NCBI GenBank assembly: GCA_958454405.1
Contig: CAUEBO010000007.1
Coordinates: 1-64,000 of the forward strand
Length of the DNA stretch: 64,000 nt
Direction of reading: 5' to 3'
From: an uncultured Eggerthellaceae bacterium
GTDB taxonomy: Bacteria > Actinomycetota > Coriobacteriia > Coriobacteriales > Eggerthellaceae
Part shown: piece after piece, positions 17,555 through 26,430 of the stretch
Numbering within the stretch: position 1 is the stretch's first letter
Layout of the letters: every line of letters begins with the position of its first letter
Position numbers and translations under genes: made by a program
The notes under the pieces: generated by a model
Database searches by the model: none
Told to the model about the DNA's origin: nothing
What the model saw: the letters and a program-made list of their open reading frames with translations, nothing else

Positions 17555-18393
17555 CTGAACGCCCCCCTGAAATAGTCGTCGAGGCTCATGCCGAACTGCG
17601 CGCGCATCTGCTCGGTCGGCGCATGCATGACCATGGTCCCGTACTGGAGGAAGATGAAATCGTCCAGCACGCGCTCGACGTCGGCGATGAGATGCGTCGA
17701 GAGCAGGATGGTGGAATCGCGGTGGTAGTTCGAGATGATGGTGTCCAGAATGTAGTCGCGCGTGGCCGGATCGACGCCGCCGATGGGCTCGTCGAGCAGG
17801 TAGAGCGCCGCATGGCGCGCCATGACCAGCACGAGCTGCACCTTCTCCTTCGTCCCCTTCGAAAGCGTCGACATGGGCGAGGCGATGGGCACCGAAAGGC
17901 GCATCAGCATGTCCTCTGCCAATCGACGGTCGAAGTCGGCGTAGAAATCCTCGAAGTACCGCAGCGTCTCGCTCACCTTCATGCCCGGCGCGAAATAGGG
18001 GCGCTCGGGAAGATAGGACACCACGGCCTTCGTCGAAGCGCCCGGCGCGGTCCCCATGATGAGGACGCTGCCGTCATCGGGCTGCAGGAGGCCGGCCGCC
18101 ATCTTGATGAGGGTGGTCTTGCCGCTGCCGTTCGGCCCGAGCAGCCCGACGACGCGGCCGCGGGGAACCGTCAGGCTCACTGCGCCCAACGCCACCGTCG
18201 CGCCGAAGCGCTTCGTGAGCCCGCGGCATTCGAGCACGGGCTGGAACGGCTGGTCGACGATCGGGGGAAGCGGGCGAGCCGGAACGTACGGGGGAACGTA
18301 CGTCGGCTGCGGCGTCCCGGCGAAGGGTTGGCCCTGCCCAGGCGGGGCGCCCCATGGCGCAGGCTGTCCGTAGGGGTAGGTCGGTTGGTCCAT
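17548..18393 (-). CDS. ABC transporter ATP-binding protein with Pro-rich N-terminal extension
   Basis: A 281-residue ATPase. Walker A is LGPNGSGKTTLIKMAAG, the signature is STLSKGTKEKVQLVLVMARH (a degenerate LSKGTKEK form typical of YtrB-like ATPases) and Walker B is ALYLLDEPIGGVDP. The first 50 residues are rich in Pro, Gln, Gly and Tyr (MDQPTYPYGQPAPWG and following), an unusual extension for a cytosolic ATPase. It overlaps the downstream permease gene. No regulator of the GntR class accompanies it. Confidence 0.9.
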   Translation of the reverse strand: MDQPTYPYGQPAPWGAPPGQGQPFAGTPQPTYVPPYVPARPLPPIVDQPFQPVLECRGLTKRFGATVALGAVSLTVPRGRVVGLLGPNGSGKTTLIKMAAGLLQPDDGSVLIMGTAPGASTKAVVSYLPERPYFAPGMKVSETLRYFEDFYADFDRRLAEDMLMRLSVPIASPMSTLSKGTKEKVQLVLVMARHAALYLLDEPIGGVDPATRDYILDTIISNYHRDSTILLSTHLIADVERVLDDFIFLQYGTMVMHAPTEQMRAQFGMSLDDYFRGAFRC

Positions 18394-18550
18394 GCTCTCT
18401 CCCTCTTCCTCGTCTTTCCAAGACGGTTCGCGCGAGGCGCGAACTCTGCCGCGCCGAGCCAGCTGCCGACCGTCCAGGTCGGCGCGGCAAGCCGGCGAGG
18501 GCGGCCGCAGCGTCGAGAAGTTCCGGCGGCCGGCAGGCGCCGGAACCGGT

Positions 18551-19969
18551 CTACTGCCCCATCATGTCCTGGATCTTCTTCAGGTCGGCCATGCTCATGC
18601 CGCCGGGCATGCCGGGAAGCCCGCGGCGCCGGCCGCGGCCCTTCTTGCCTTTCTTGCCCTTCCTGCCGCCCTGCATGTCCTCGACGGCGGGCATCAGCTT
18701 CTTCATCATCTTCTTCGTCTCGTTGAACTTCTTGATGACCTGGTTCACGTCGGTGACCGACACGCCCGCGCCGGCCGCGATGCGCGCGCGGCGGCTGCCG
18801 TTCAGAAGCTCGGGCTTCTCGCGCTCGGCCTTCGTCATGGAGTTGATGATGACCTCCATGTGGTCGAGGGCCCCTTCGTCCACCTGGCCCTGGTTCATGG
18901 CCTTGCCGCCTCCGGGCAGGGCGTCGATCAGCTTCGAGACGCCGCCCATCTTGCGGATCTGGCGGTTCATGTCCACGAAGTCGTTCAGGTTGAGCTGCGC
19001 GCGCATCATGCGCTCGGTCTGCTCCTGCTCGATCTCTTCCTGCTGCACCTTCACGGCGCTTTCAATGAGGCTCACCACGTCGCCCATGCCGAGTATCCGT
19101 TTGGCCATGCGGTCGGGATGGAACTCCTCGAGCGAGTCCGGCTTCTCGCCGGACGAGATGAACTTGATGGGCTTGCCCGTGACCTGCTTGATGGACAGCG
19201 CGCCGCCGCCGCGGGCGTCGCCGTCCATCTTCGACATGATGACGCCGTCGAAGTCGACGCGCTCCGAGAACGCGGCTGCAACGTTCACCACGTCCTGGCC
19301 GGTCATGGCGTCCACCACCATGAGGATCTGATCGGGCTCCACCGCCGCCTTGATGGCCTCGGCCTCGTCCATCATCTCGTCGTCCACGTGCAGGCGGCCC
19401 GCCGTGTCCACGATGACCACGTCGCGCAGGCTGTCGATGGCGTCCTGGACGCCCTCTTTGGCTATCTTGACCGGATCCTGGCCGTCGCCGCGGTACACGC
19501 GCACGCCAATCTCGCCGCCGAGCGTCTCCAGCTGGTCGGCCGCGGCGGGACGGTACACGTCGCATGCCACCAGCAGCGGCGAGTGGTTTTCCTGCTTCAG
19601 CCGGTAGGCCAGCTTGGCCGCGGCCGTCGTCTTGCCGGAGCCCTGCAGGCCCACGAGCATGATGACGTTGGGGATGCGGCTTCCCAACACCAGCTTGGAG
19701 TCCGTCCGGCCCAAGAGCTCGGTGAGCTCGTCGAGCACGATCTTGATGACGTTCTGCGCGGGCGTGAGCGAATCGAGCACTTCGGCATCGAGGCAGCGCT
19801 CCTTGGTCCGCGCGACGAAGGTCTTCACCACCTTGAAGTTGACGTCCGCCTCCAGAAGCGCCAGGCGGATCTCGCGCATGGCCCCGTTGATGTCGTCCTC
19901 GGTCAGGCGGCCCTTGCCGCGCAATCCGCTGAATATGCCCTGCAGGCGTTCGGATAGGTTCTCGAGCAT
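18551..19969 (-). CDS. ffh: Signal recognition particle protein Ffh
   Basis: A 472-residue SRP54 GTPase. The N domain begins MLENLSERLQGIFSGLRGKG; the G domain has VGLQGSGKTTAAAKLA (P-loop), DTAGRLHVDDEMM and SKMDGDARGG; the Met-rich M domain follows, ending GGMSMADLKKIQDMMGQ. It binds signal sequences at the ribosome and, with 4.5S RNA and FtsY, delivers nascent chains to the translocon. AAGGAG nine bases upstream supports the start. ftsY is the next gene upstream. Confidence 0.97.
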   Translation of the reverse strand: MLENLSERLQGIFSGLRGKGRLTEDDINGAMREIRLALLEADVNFKVVKTFVARTKERCLDAEVLDSLTPAQNVIKIVLDELTELLGRTDSKLVLGSRIPNVIMLVGLQGSGKTTAAAKLAYRLKQENHSPLLVACDVYRPAAADQLETLGGEIGVRVYRGDGQDPVKIAKEGVQDAIDSLRDVVIVDTAGRLHVDDEMMDEAEAIKAAVEPDQILMVVDAMTGQDVVNVAAAFSERVDFDGVIMSKMDGDARGGGALSIKQVTGKPIKFISSGEKPDSLEEFHPDRMAKRILGMGDVVSLIESAVKVQQEEIEQEQTERMMRAQLNLNDFVDMNRQIRKMGGVSKLIDALPGGGKAMNQGQVDEGALDHMEVIINSMTKAEREKPELLNGSRRARIAAGAGVSVTDVNQVIKKFNETKKMMKKLMPAVEDMQGGRKGKKGKKGRGRRRGLPGMPGGMSMADLKKIQDMMGQ

Positions 19970-20153
19970 GGTCGATGGCTCCTTGCTTCGATTTCGTCGC
20001 TGTTGTGAGGATTATACCGTCAGGCGGGCCGATCGGGCTTGCATCCATTCGAACAACGCTTCTTCGGGCGAAGAAAGCGCTATCGGGTGCACCCGTACGC
20101 GGATGCGCCCCGTCTCCGGCGTGAAGCTCGCGTCATCCGCCCGACGCCGCAAG

Positions 20154-20194
20154 GCGCTGCCGGACGGCCTCCGAAAGCCGCATCCCGGCAGCGC
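20154..20194 (-). terminator. Hairpin downstream of ftsY
   Basis: A perfect 10-bp stem GCGCTGCCGG/CCGGCAGCGC (20154-20163 with 20185-20194) with a 21-base loop lies about 40 bases past the ftsY stop. No T-run follows. It is the main structure in the 262-base gap between ftsY and ffh. Confidence 0.5.
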
Positions 20195-20231
20195 TTGCGC
20201 TCCGCTTCCCCCGCGCCTCGAAGCGACGCCG

Positions 20232-21152
20232 TCACTTTCGCTCGTCGAAGTCGCCCACCAGGGCGCGCGCGAAGTCGTGCGCGTCGAAATCCTTGAGGTC
20301 GTCCAGGCCCTCGCCCACGCCTATCTTGAGCACCGGCAGGCCCAGCTCGTGGCTCACGGCCAGGGCGATGCCGCCTTTGGCGGTTCCGTCCAGCTTCGTG
20401 ACGATGACGCCGTCCAGATCGAGCGCGCGGTCGAACTCGCGCGCCTGCGAAAGCCCGTTCTGGCCGGTGGTGGCATCGGTCACGAGCACGGTGAACACGG
20501 GCATGTTCGCGCGCTTGCGCACTACGCCCACCACTTTCTCCAGCTCGCGCATGAGATCGGCAGATGTATGCAGGCGGCCCGCCGTGTCGATGAGGACGAG
20601 GTCGGCGCCCTCCTGCTCGGCCCGCTCGATGGTGTCGTAGCAGACGCTGGCCGGATCGCTGCCGCGCTCGCGCGTGCACACGGGCACGTTCGCGCGCTTC
20701 GCCCACACTTCCAATTGTTCGATGGCCGCTGCGCGGAACGTGTCGGCGCTGCCCAGGAGCACCGTGCGGCCCGCGTCGGTGGCCTCCTTGGCCAGCTTGC
20801 CCACCGTGGTGGTCTTCCCGGTGCCGTTGATGCCCACGAACAGCACGATGGCCTCGCCGCCGCCGAACACCTCCTCGCCCCCTTCGGCGAACGTGTCGGC
20901 TATCCGGTCGTTCAATAGGTCGAGCACCGCGTAGGCATCGGGCAGCGCCTTGCGCGTGGCCGTGTCGCGCAGCCCCTCCACGATGTCGCTGGCCGCCGAG
21001 CCGCCGATGTCGGCCAGGATGAGCGTTTCTTCAAGGCCCTCCCAAAACTCCTCGTCAAGATCGGGGCCGCGGTCGAGCAGAACGTTCATCTGCTCCTTGA
21101 ACTTGTCGCGAGAGCGGGAAAGCCCTTCGCTGATCCTATCGAAAAACCCCAT
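20232..21152 (-). CDS. ftsY: Signal recognition particle receptor FtsY
   Basis: A 306-residue SRP receptor GTPase without the long acidic N-terminal domain of enterobacteria. The N domain begins MGFFDRISEGLSRSRDKFKE; the G domain has VGINGTGKTTTVGKLAKE, DTAGRLHTSADLM and TKLDGTAKGGIAL. It docks ribosome-SRP complexes at the membrane by forming a GTPase heterodimer with Ffh. The start at 21152 is fixed by AAAGGAG five bases upstream; the in-frame ATG at 21170 is upstream of that site. Confidence 0.96.
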   Translation of the reverse strand: MGFFDRISEGLSRSRDKFKEQMNVLLDRGPDLDEEFWEGLEETLILADIGGSAASDIVEGLRDTATRKALPDAYAVLDLLNDRIADTFAEGGEEVFGGGEAIVLFVGINGTGKTTTVGKLAKEATDAGRTVLLGSADTFRAAAIEQLEVWAKRANVPVCTRERGSDPASVCYDTIERAEQEGADLVLIDTAGRLHTSADLMRELEKVVGVVRKRANMPVFTVLVTDATTGQNGLSQAREFDRALDLDGVIVTKLDGTAKGGIALAVSHELGLPVLKIGVGEGLDDLKDFDAHDFARALVGDFDERK

Positions 21153-21232
21153 GCGGGCTCCTTTCGCCATGGCTTGAACAGTGTAGCTCAAACGAACCCG
21201 CGCGTCAGCAGCCGGCTCGAGCAGCGAGCCGC

Positions 21233-21766
21233 CTACCGCCCGGCGCGGAGTTTGCGCAGGGAAAACGTGAAGCCGATGAACGGCAGGAACGAGAAGACGA
21301 GGCATGCGAGCGCCACACCGAGCCCCATCAGGCATATCGTCTCTCCAAGCTCGAATTGCTGGGCGACGAACAGGTTCTCCAACCCGAAGAACGCCGCCGC
21401 CAGCAAAGCGCACGTCAGCGCGGCGCCGCCCGTTCTGCCGCGGCTCCGCGAAAGCACCTCGATCTTCGATTCGTCATCGGTGAACAACGGGGTCGTGCCC
21501 GCCTCGGCGCGCACGATCTGCCAACCGGGCCCCAGGGCCACCGGCTCCCAGCCTCCGGCGCGGAAAAGCTCCTGCACCTCGGGGGCGAACCCGGGCTCGA
21601 AGTACACTTCGTAATCGTACTCGTGGGGCTCTCCTTGCTCGAAGCGGTACAGGACCGCGCCGGAAAAGCCGCTCAGATGCCACCCTTTCGAGCTCATGCG
21701 CTTGAGCAGCGCCATGTCGTGGACGGGCATCATCGCCAAACCGCCGCACATCCGGTATTTAGCCAT
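21233..21766 (-). CDS. DUF2812 domain membrane protein
   Basis: A 177-residue protein. The N-terminal half is soluble and DUF2812-like (MSSKGWHLSGFSGAVLYRFEQG, then DYEVYFEPGF). Two hydrophobic segments follow (GAALTCALLAAAFFGLENLF and ICLMGLGVALACLVFSFLPF). DUF2812 genes typically follow a PadR regulator, as here, and are presumed to be PadR-controlled membrane factors; no biochemical role is established. AAGGAG precedes the start by four bases, and the gene overlaps padR by eight bases. Confidence 0.82.
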   Translation of the reverse strand: MAKYRMCGGLAMMPVHDMALLKRMSSKGWHLSGFSGAVLYRFEQGEPHEYDYEVYFEPGFAPEVQELFRAGGWEPVALGPGWQIVRAEAGTTPLFTDDESKIEVLSRSRGRTGGAALTCALLAAAFFGLENLFVAQQFELGETICLMGLGVALACLVFSFLPFIGFTFSLRKLRAGR

Positions 21767-22109
21767 GGTTCTCCTTACTTGTTTCATCCAACCGTTCCTC
21801 GGCAAGGGCGACCAGCTGCTTGCGGCGCTCGAAGTCGCGCCGCAGCACCGCACGGCCCTCCTCGGTGGCCGCGTAGAGGATGCGCGCGCCTTCTTCGGGA
21901 CCCTCGGCGGTCTCGGCGATCCACCCCGCCTGCTTAAGCTTCTTGAGCGTCGTGTACATGGTTGCGGGGCCGATTTTCACCGCGCCGCCCGTGGATTCCT
22001 CGACGCCTTGCATGATCCGATACCCGTGCACCGGCTCGAGCGTGGCCAGCAGGATCAGGAAGATGCTGTCGGAAAGCTCTCCCGTCTCATACGGGCTCCT
22101 CTTCGCCAT
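21759..22109 (-). CDS. PadR-family transcriptional regulator
   Basis: A 116-residue PadR winged-helix protein: GELSDSIFLILLATLEPVHGYRI, then GPATMYTTLKKLKQAGWI and GARILYAATEEGRAVL. It probably represses its own operon with the DUF2812 gene and releases DNA on ligand binding. The two genes overlap. A promoter is visible at 22122-22151. Confidence 0.9.
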   Translation of the reverse strand: MAKRSPYETGELSDSIFLILLATLEPVHGYRIMQGVEESTGGAVKIGPATMYTTLKKLKQAGWIAETAEGPEEGARILYAATEEGRAVLRRDFERRKQLVALAEERLDETSKENHG

Positions 22110-22121
22110 TTCGCTCCTACT

Positions 22122-22151
22122 AGTATATCAATGATGGATAGTATGCTACAA
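22122..22151 (-). promoter_or_regulatory. Promoter of the PadR operon
   Basis: The minus strand has TTGTAG (22151-22146) and TATACT (22127-22122) separated by 18 bases. The -10 lies about 13 bases from the start codon, so the leader is very short. An imperfect AT-rich dyad around 22121-22143 could be the PadR operator; the match is weak. Confidence 0.5.
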
Positions 22152-22222
22152 TCGAGATGCTTGCAAGCGAACTATATTTTCGGTTCCCACTATACTCTAT
22201 CTTTGAAATGGAGCGTCCCATC

Positions 22223-22576
22223 ATGGTTGAAGAGCGTTTGGAAACGACGGCTGCAAGCGAGCAGGCAATTGGAATGGGCTCGCAAGGGAACGGATCCCCT
22301 TGGAGCAAGGGACGCGGCAACAGGGCGTTCCGCATCATCACGTTGGTCGCCCTGCCCCTTCTGTGGATCGGGTTCTTCCACTCCCTCTTCACGGGCAACG
22401 AAGCCAACATGTCCAGCTATTCGCTGGTGATACTCATGTTCTCGCTGCTGAACGCGGACGTGCTGGTCAAAGGAGAGAAGCTGCCGAACAAAGCGCTCAA
22501 CGTGCTGGCGAAGGCCAACTGCCTGCTGCTGTTCCTCTGGGCGGTCGCCACCATCGTCCACGTGCTGGTGAAGTAG
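22223..22576 (+). CDS. Small membrane protein of unknown function
   Basis: A 117-residue protein with a polar N-terminal 40 residues and two or three membrane segments (IITLVALPLLWIGFFHSLF, SSYSLVILMFSLLNADVLV and CLLLFLWAVATIVHVLV). It is not recognised. The start MVEERLETT is preferred because GGAG lies about ten bases upstream; ATG at 22208 is an in-frame alternative. It is divergent from padR and shares its 113-base intergenic region, so it may be PadR-regulated. Confidence 0.6.
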   Translation: MVEERLETTAASEQAIGMGSQGNGSPWSKGRGNRAFRIITLVALPLLWIGFFHSLFTGNEANMSSYSLVILMFSLLNADVLVKGEKLPNKALNVLAKANCLLLFLWAVATIVHVLVK

Positions 22577-22863
22577 CCTCCCTAAGACCGAAGGATGAGA
22601 CATCGACCCCGTCCCGTCGTTTCTCCCTGCCATCTTGAGCGAGCGTAGCGCGGAGTCGAAGGATGACAAAAGGGTTTTCCCTCGCAGCCAGAAGCTCGAA
22701 ACGCCTCCGGTTCGGAACGCGTTCTACATGAAGGAGGGCGGGCGGCGGTGCCCACCAAGCGAGTTCCGCACGAGCCGAACAGCCCAGTGGGCTGTTCGCG
22801 CGAGCTCAGGACTGTCTGAGCGACTGGGCATCGCCGACCGCTCTCAAAACGCGCAGGTCGAAG
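22577..22863. other. Noncoding region 3' of smc with hairpin and REP-like motif
   Basis: 287 bases between convergent genes. A 10-bp stem CGAACAGCCC/GGGCTGTTCG with a three-base loop (22776-22798) lies 3' of smc and is a probable terminator. Near 22633-22668 a segment reading GAGCGAGCGTAGCGCGGAGT and then CGAAGGATGA resembles short palindromic repeats found between genes in many bacteria. No reading frame is convincing. Confidence 0.4.
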
Positions 22864-25800
22864 CTATTCAGCGTGTCGCAGGGCGTTCTCGAGCTTCTGG
22901 CTGACCACCTTCGTCACGCCGTCCGCCTGCATGGACACGCCGAACAGCACGTCGGCCATCTCCATGGTGCGCCTCTGGTGCGTGATCATGATGAGCTGCG
23001 TGGTGTCGCGCAGGCCTTCGAGGTAGGACACGAGCCGGCGCAGGTTCGAATCGTCGAGCGCAGCCTCCACCTCGTCCAGGATGTAGAACGGCGTCGTGCG
23101 GATGCGGTACACCGCGAACAAGAGCGCGAGCGCCGTGAGCGACTTCTCGCCGCCGGACATGAGCATCATCTTCGTGATGCGCTTGCCGCGGGGCTGGGCC
23201 GTCACCTCCACGCCGGTGTTCTCCAAATCGTCGGGATCGACGAGCGAAAGCTCGGCCGAGCCGCCGGGGAACAGCACGGCGAAGATCTCCCGGAAATTCG
23301 CATCCACCGCTTCGAAGGTGCGGACGAAGTCGTCCTTCATGCGCGCATCGATGACGTGCACGATCTTCGAGAGGGACCGCCGGGCGCCGTCGAGATCGGC
23401 CAGCTGGGCGGCCAGGTAGTCGTAACGCTCCTTGATCTGCTCGTACTCCTCGGCCGCGTCCGGGTTGATGGTGCCCATGTTCGCGATGCGGCGGCGCAGC
23501 TTGAAGGCCGCATCCTCCGCCGCTCCCCGATCCTCAAGCTCGGGAAGCGCGAGCGCCCGGTCGAGCGGCATGTTGCAGTCGTGGACGATGGCGTTCACGG
23601 CCGCGTCCACCTGCACTTCCAAACGGCCTTTGTCCACGCGCGCGGCCGACAGGCGCGCGTTCGCGTCGTCGAAGGCGTCGTGGGCGGCGCGCGCGGCAGC
23701 GCGGGCCTCGTTCACGGCCGCATGGAGCCCCGTCGACGAGTCCTGCGCGGCGGCGGCTTCCTCCTCCAGATCGCGCGTCCAACGCCGAGCGCTGGCCACG
23801 AGCTCCTCGAACACGGCGAGCAAAGGCTCGATGCGCTCCTGCGCCGCGACCTTCCTTGCAAGGGCCTCGCGCGCCTCCTCGTCGCTTCGGGCGAGCGTCT
23901 GAAGGTCCCTCTCGCGCGCATCGACCACGCGCTTCGTGTACGTCTCGCGCTCGACGAGGGTCGCCGCTTTCAGCTTCGCCTCGGAAAGGGCGTCGCGCAG
24001 GCGGGCGGCCTCCTTGCGCAGGGGCACGACGGCGTCTTGGACCTCCGCAAGCCGCTCCATCCCCTCGTCCAGCTCCCGCTTGAGCGAGGCGAGCCGCTGC
24101 TCGAGCGCCTCCGCCGAGGGGCGCGCGTCGGCTACGGTGCGCTCGGCTTCGGCGCGCTGGCGCTCGATGTCGGCGAACTCGCGGCGGACGGCGGCCAGCT
24201 TCTCCTCCAGGCGGCGGGAGTCGTTGCGCGACGATTCCGTCTTCCCGCGCAATTCCGCGAGTTCCTGGGACAGGCGCAGGCTCGCGCTCTGCGCCTCGCG
24301 CAGCGCCTCCTCCGCCGCGCCGGCGCTCGCCTCGGCGGCGGAGCGCTCCGCCTCGGCGGCGGAAAAGCGCGCCCGCAGCTCCTCGAGCCTGCGCGCTCGG
24401 GCGAGCACGCCCTCCTCGTCGTCGGCGGCGGCCGCCCCCACGCTCACCTTGCCGCTCGGCCACACGACGCATCCGTCGCGCGAGGCGAACCGGGCGCCGT
24501 GCTCGTCGCGGGCATGCGCGGCGAACGCCTCGTCGATCCCCGCGCAGACCACGACGTCGCCCAGCAGGGCCTCCACGGCCCGAGCCGCTTCGGACGGGTA
24601 CGACAGCTCGTCCACGAGCGCCTTGCCGGCCCCCTCCGCAGCGGCAAGGCGCGCCGCCAGCTCCTTCGGCCCTCGGCCGTCGCGGGCGACGAGCACCACC
24701 TCGCCATCCTGATCGCACGACGAGAGCGCCGAAGCCGCCTGCTGCGCACCGCCGGCGTCCTCCACGAGCAGCGCCATCACGTCGCTGCCCAGCAGGCGCT
24801 CGACCAGCGCCTCGGACCCCTCCGGCGCGCGCACGGCGCGCGACAGGGGCTCGAGGTCCAAAGCGGCCTCGCCCGCGTGGTCGAGCAGCCAGGCGCGCGC
24901 GGGCCCGGATGCAACGCTCGCGCGCTCCATCTCCTCGAGCCCCTTGATCTCGGATGCGAGCAGCGAGGCGGCGTCGCGAGCCTCGTCGAGCGCCGCGCGC
25001 GCGGCCTCGCGGGCCGACAGCGCCTCGCCCACCTGCGCCCGCGCGGACGCCTCGGTCTCCACCAGGGCGGCAAGCGCGCGCTCGGCCGACGCGGTCGCCT
25101 CGGCCTGCGAAGCGGCTTCGGACTGGGCGCGCTCCAGTTGAAGCTCCAGCTCCTTGCCGTGGCCCTCGATGAGCTTCACGTGGGCGAGCCCGCTTGCGAG
25201 CGCCTCCTGCGTCTCGGCCAGCTCGCGGCGCGCCTGCTCCTGGGCCCGCTCCCCCGAACGCTTCGCGCGCTCCAGCTCCTCCACCTCGTGTTCGAGCGCG
25301 CGGCGGCGCTCGGCGTTGGCGGCCTGCTCCGATGCGAGCCGCTCCACCGACGCGTCGGCCTGCCCATGGGCGCGCAGCGCTTCCTCCAGCTGCTCGACCG
25401 CCTGGGCGCGGTCGGCTTCCGCCTGCGCGCGCTTGGCCTTGTTCGACTCCAGCGTCACGCGCAGCTCGGCCTCGTAGCCCTGGGCGGCCCGGCGCTTCTC
25501 GTGCAGCAGCAGCGTCGCGCCGTCGAAGCGCTCCACGGCCGACGAGGCCCGCCGGTGCCGGCGGGCCAGCTCGCCCGCGTCCATGCTCTCGCGCCGGATC
25601 TTCTCCTGCAGCTCCTCGGCGCGCGCCTCCGCCTGCGCGATGGCGGCCCGTCTCTGCTCGAGCTCGGCTTCCAGCGCCTGCTCGCGCGACGAGGCTTCGT
25701 CCCAGCCGCGACGAAGCGTGCGCAGGTCGTCCACGGCAAGCGCGAGGCTGTGCTCGGCCAGCTCGGCGGCCAGCCCCTGGTAGGCGCGGGCGCGCTTCGC

Positions 25801-26424
25801 CTTGCGCTCCAGCGGCCCCAGCTGCCGCTCCACTTCGGACGCCACGTCGCGCACCCGCGCGAGATGCGCGTCCATGGCGGCCAGCTTGCGCTCGCTCTTC
25901 GCCTTGCGCTGCTTGTGCTTCAGCACGCCGGCGGCCTCTTCGATGAGGGCGCGGCGATCCTCCGGCTTCGACTGCAGGATGGAGTCCAGGCTGCCCTGGC
26001 TGATGATGGAATGCGTGCCCGTGCCCAGGCCCGAATCGTGCAGGATGTCCAGCACGTCCATGCGCCGCGCCACGGTGCCGTTGATGAGGTACTCGCTCTC
26101 GCCGGAGCGGTACATGCGCCGCGTGATGGCCACTTCGTCGTAGTCCACGGGAAGCGTGCCGTCGGAGTTGTCCAGCACCAGATCCACTTCGGCGATGCCC
26201 ACCGGCTTGCGGGCAGACGAGCCGGCGAAGATGACGTCTTCCATGGCTTGGCCGCGCAGATGCTTGGCGTTGCGCTCGCCGAGCACCCACAGCACGGCGT
26301 CGGATATGTTCGACTTACCCGACCCGTTCGGGCCCACCACGGCGGTGATGCCGGGTTCGAGCGCAAGCGAGCTGCGGTCGGCGAACGACTTGAATCCTTT
26401 GAGGACGAGCGATTTCAAGTACAT
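22864..26424 (-). CDS. smc: Chromosome segregation protein SMC
   Basis: An 1186-residue SMC ATPase. The head has Walker A VVGPNGSGKSNISDAVLWVLG (residues about 29-49, quoted in part), then coiled coil (about 170-500), a hinge (about 505-650), a returning coil to about 1000, and the C-terminal head with LMSGGEKSLTALALLFA and YILDEVEAALDDSN. SMC with ScpAB organises and segregates the nucleoid, loading at ParB-parS sites; two parS-like sites occur in this window. It lies six bases downstream of rnc, as in many actinobacteria. Confidence 0.97.
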   Translation of the reverse strand: MYLKSLVLKGFKSFADRSSLALEPGITAVVGPNGSGKSNISDAVLWVLGERNAKHLRGQAMEDVIFAGSSARKPVGIAEVDLVLDNSDGTLPVDYDEVAITRRMYRSGESEYLINGTVARRMDVLDILHDSGLGTGTHSIISQGSLDSILQSKPEDRRALIEEAAGVLKHKQRKAKSERKLAAMDAHLARVRDVASEVERQLGPLERKAKRARAYQGLAAELAEHSLALAVDDLRTLRRGWDEASSREQALEAELEQRRAAIAQAEARAEELQEKIRRESMDAGELARRHRRASSAVERFDGATLLLHEKRRAAQGYEAELRVTLESNKAKRAQAEADRAQAVEQLEEALRAHGQADASVERLASEQAANAERRRALEHEVEELERAKRSGERAQEQARRELAETQEALASGLAHVKLIEGHGKELELQLERAQSEAASQAEATASAERALAALVETEASARAQVGEALSAREAARAALDEARDAASLLASEIKGLEEMERASVASGPARAWLLDHAGEAALDLEPLSRAVRAPEGSEALVERLLGSDVMALLVEDAGGAQQAASALSSCDQDGEVVLVARDGRGPKELAARLAAAEGAGKALVDELSYPSEAARAVEALLGDVVVCAGIDEAFAAHARDEHGARFASRDGCVVWPSGKVSVGAAAADDEEGVLARARRLEELRARFSAAEAERSAAEASAGAAEEALREAQSASLRLSQELAELRGKTESSRNDSRRLEEKLAAVRREFADIERQRAEAERTVADARPSAEALEQRLASLKRELDEGMERLAEVQDAVVPLRKEAARLRDALSEAKLKAATLVERETYTKRVVDARERDLQTLARSDEEAREALARKVAAQERIEPLLAVFEELVASARRWTRDLEEEAAAAQDSSTGLHAAVNEARAAARAAHDAFDDANARLSAARVDKGRLEVQVDAAVNAIVHDCNMPLDRALALPELEDRGAAEDAAFKLRRRIANMGTINPDAAEEYEQIKERYDYLAAQLADLDGARRSLSKIVHVIDARMKDDFVRTFEAVDANFREIFAVLFPGGSAELSLVDPDDLENTGVEVTAQPRGKRITKMMLMSGGEKSLTALALLFAVYRIRTTPFYILDEVEAALDDSNLRRLVSYLEGLRDTTQLIMITHQRRTMEMADVLFGVSMQADGVTKVVSQKLENALRHAE

Positions 26425-26430
26425 GGGCGG

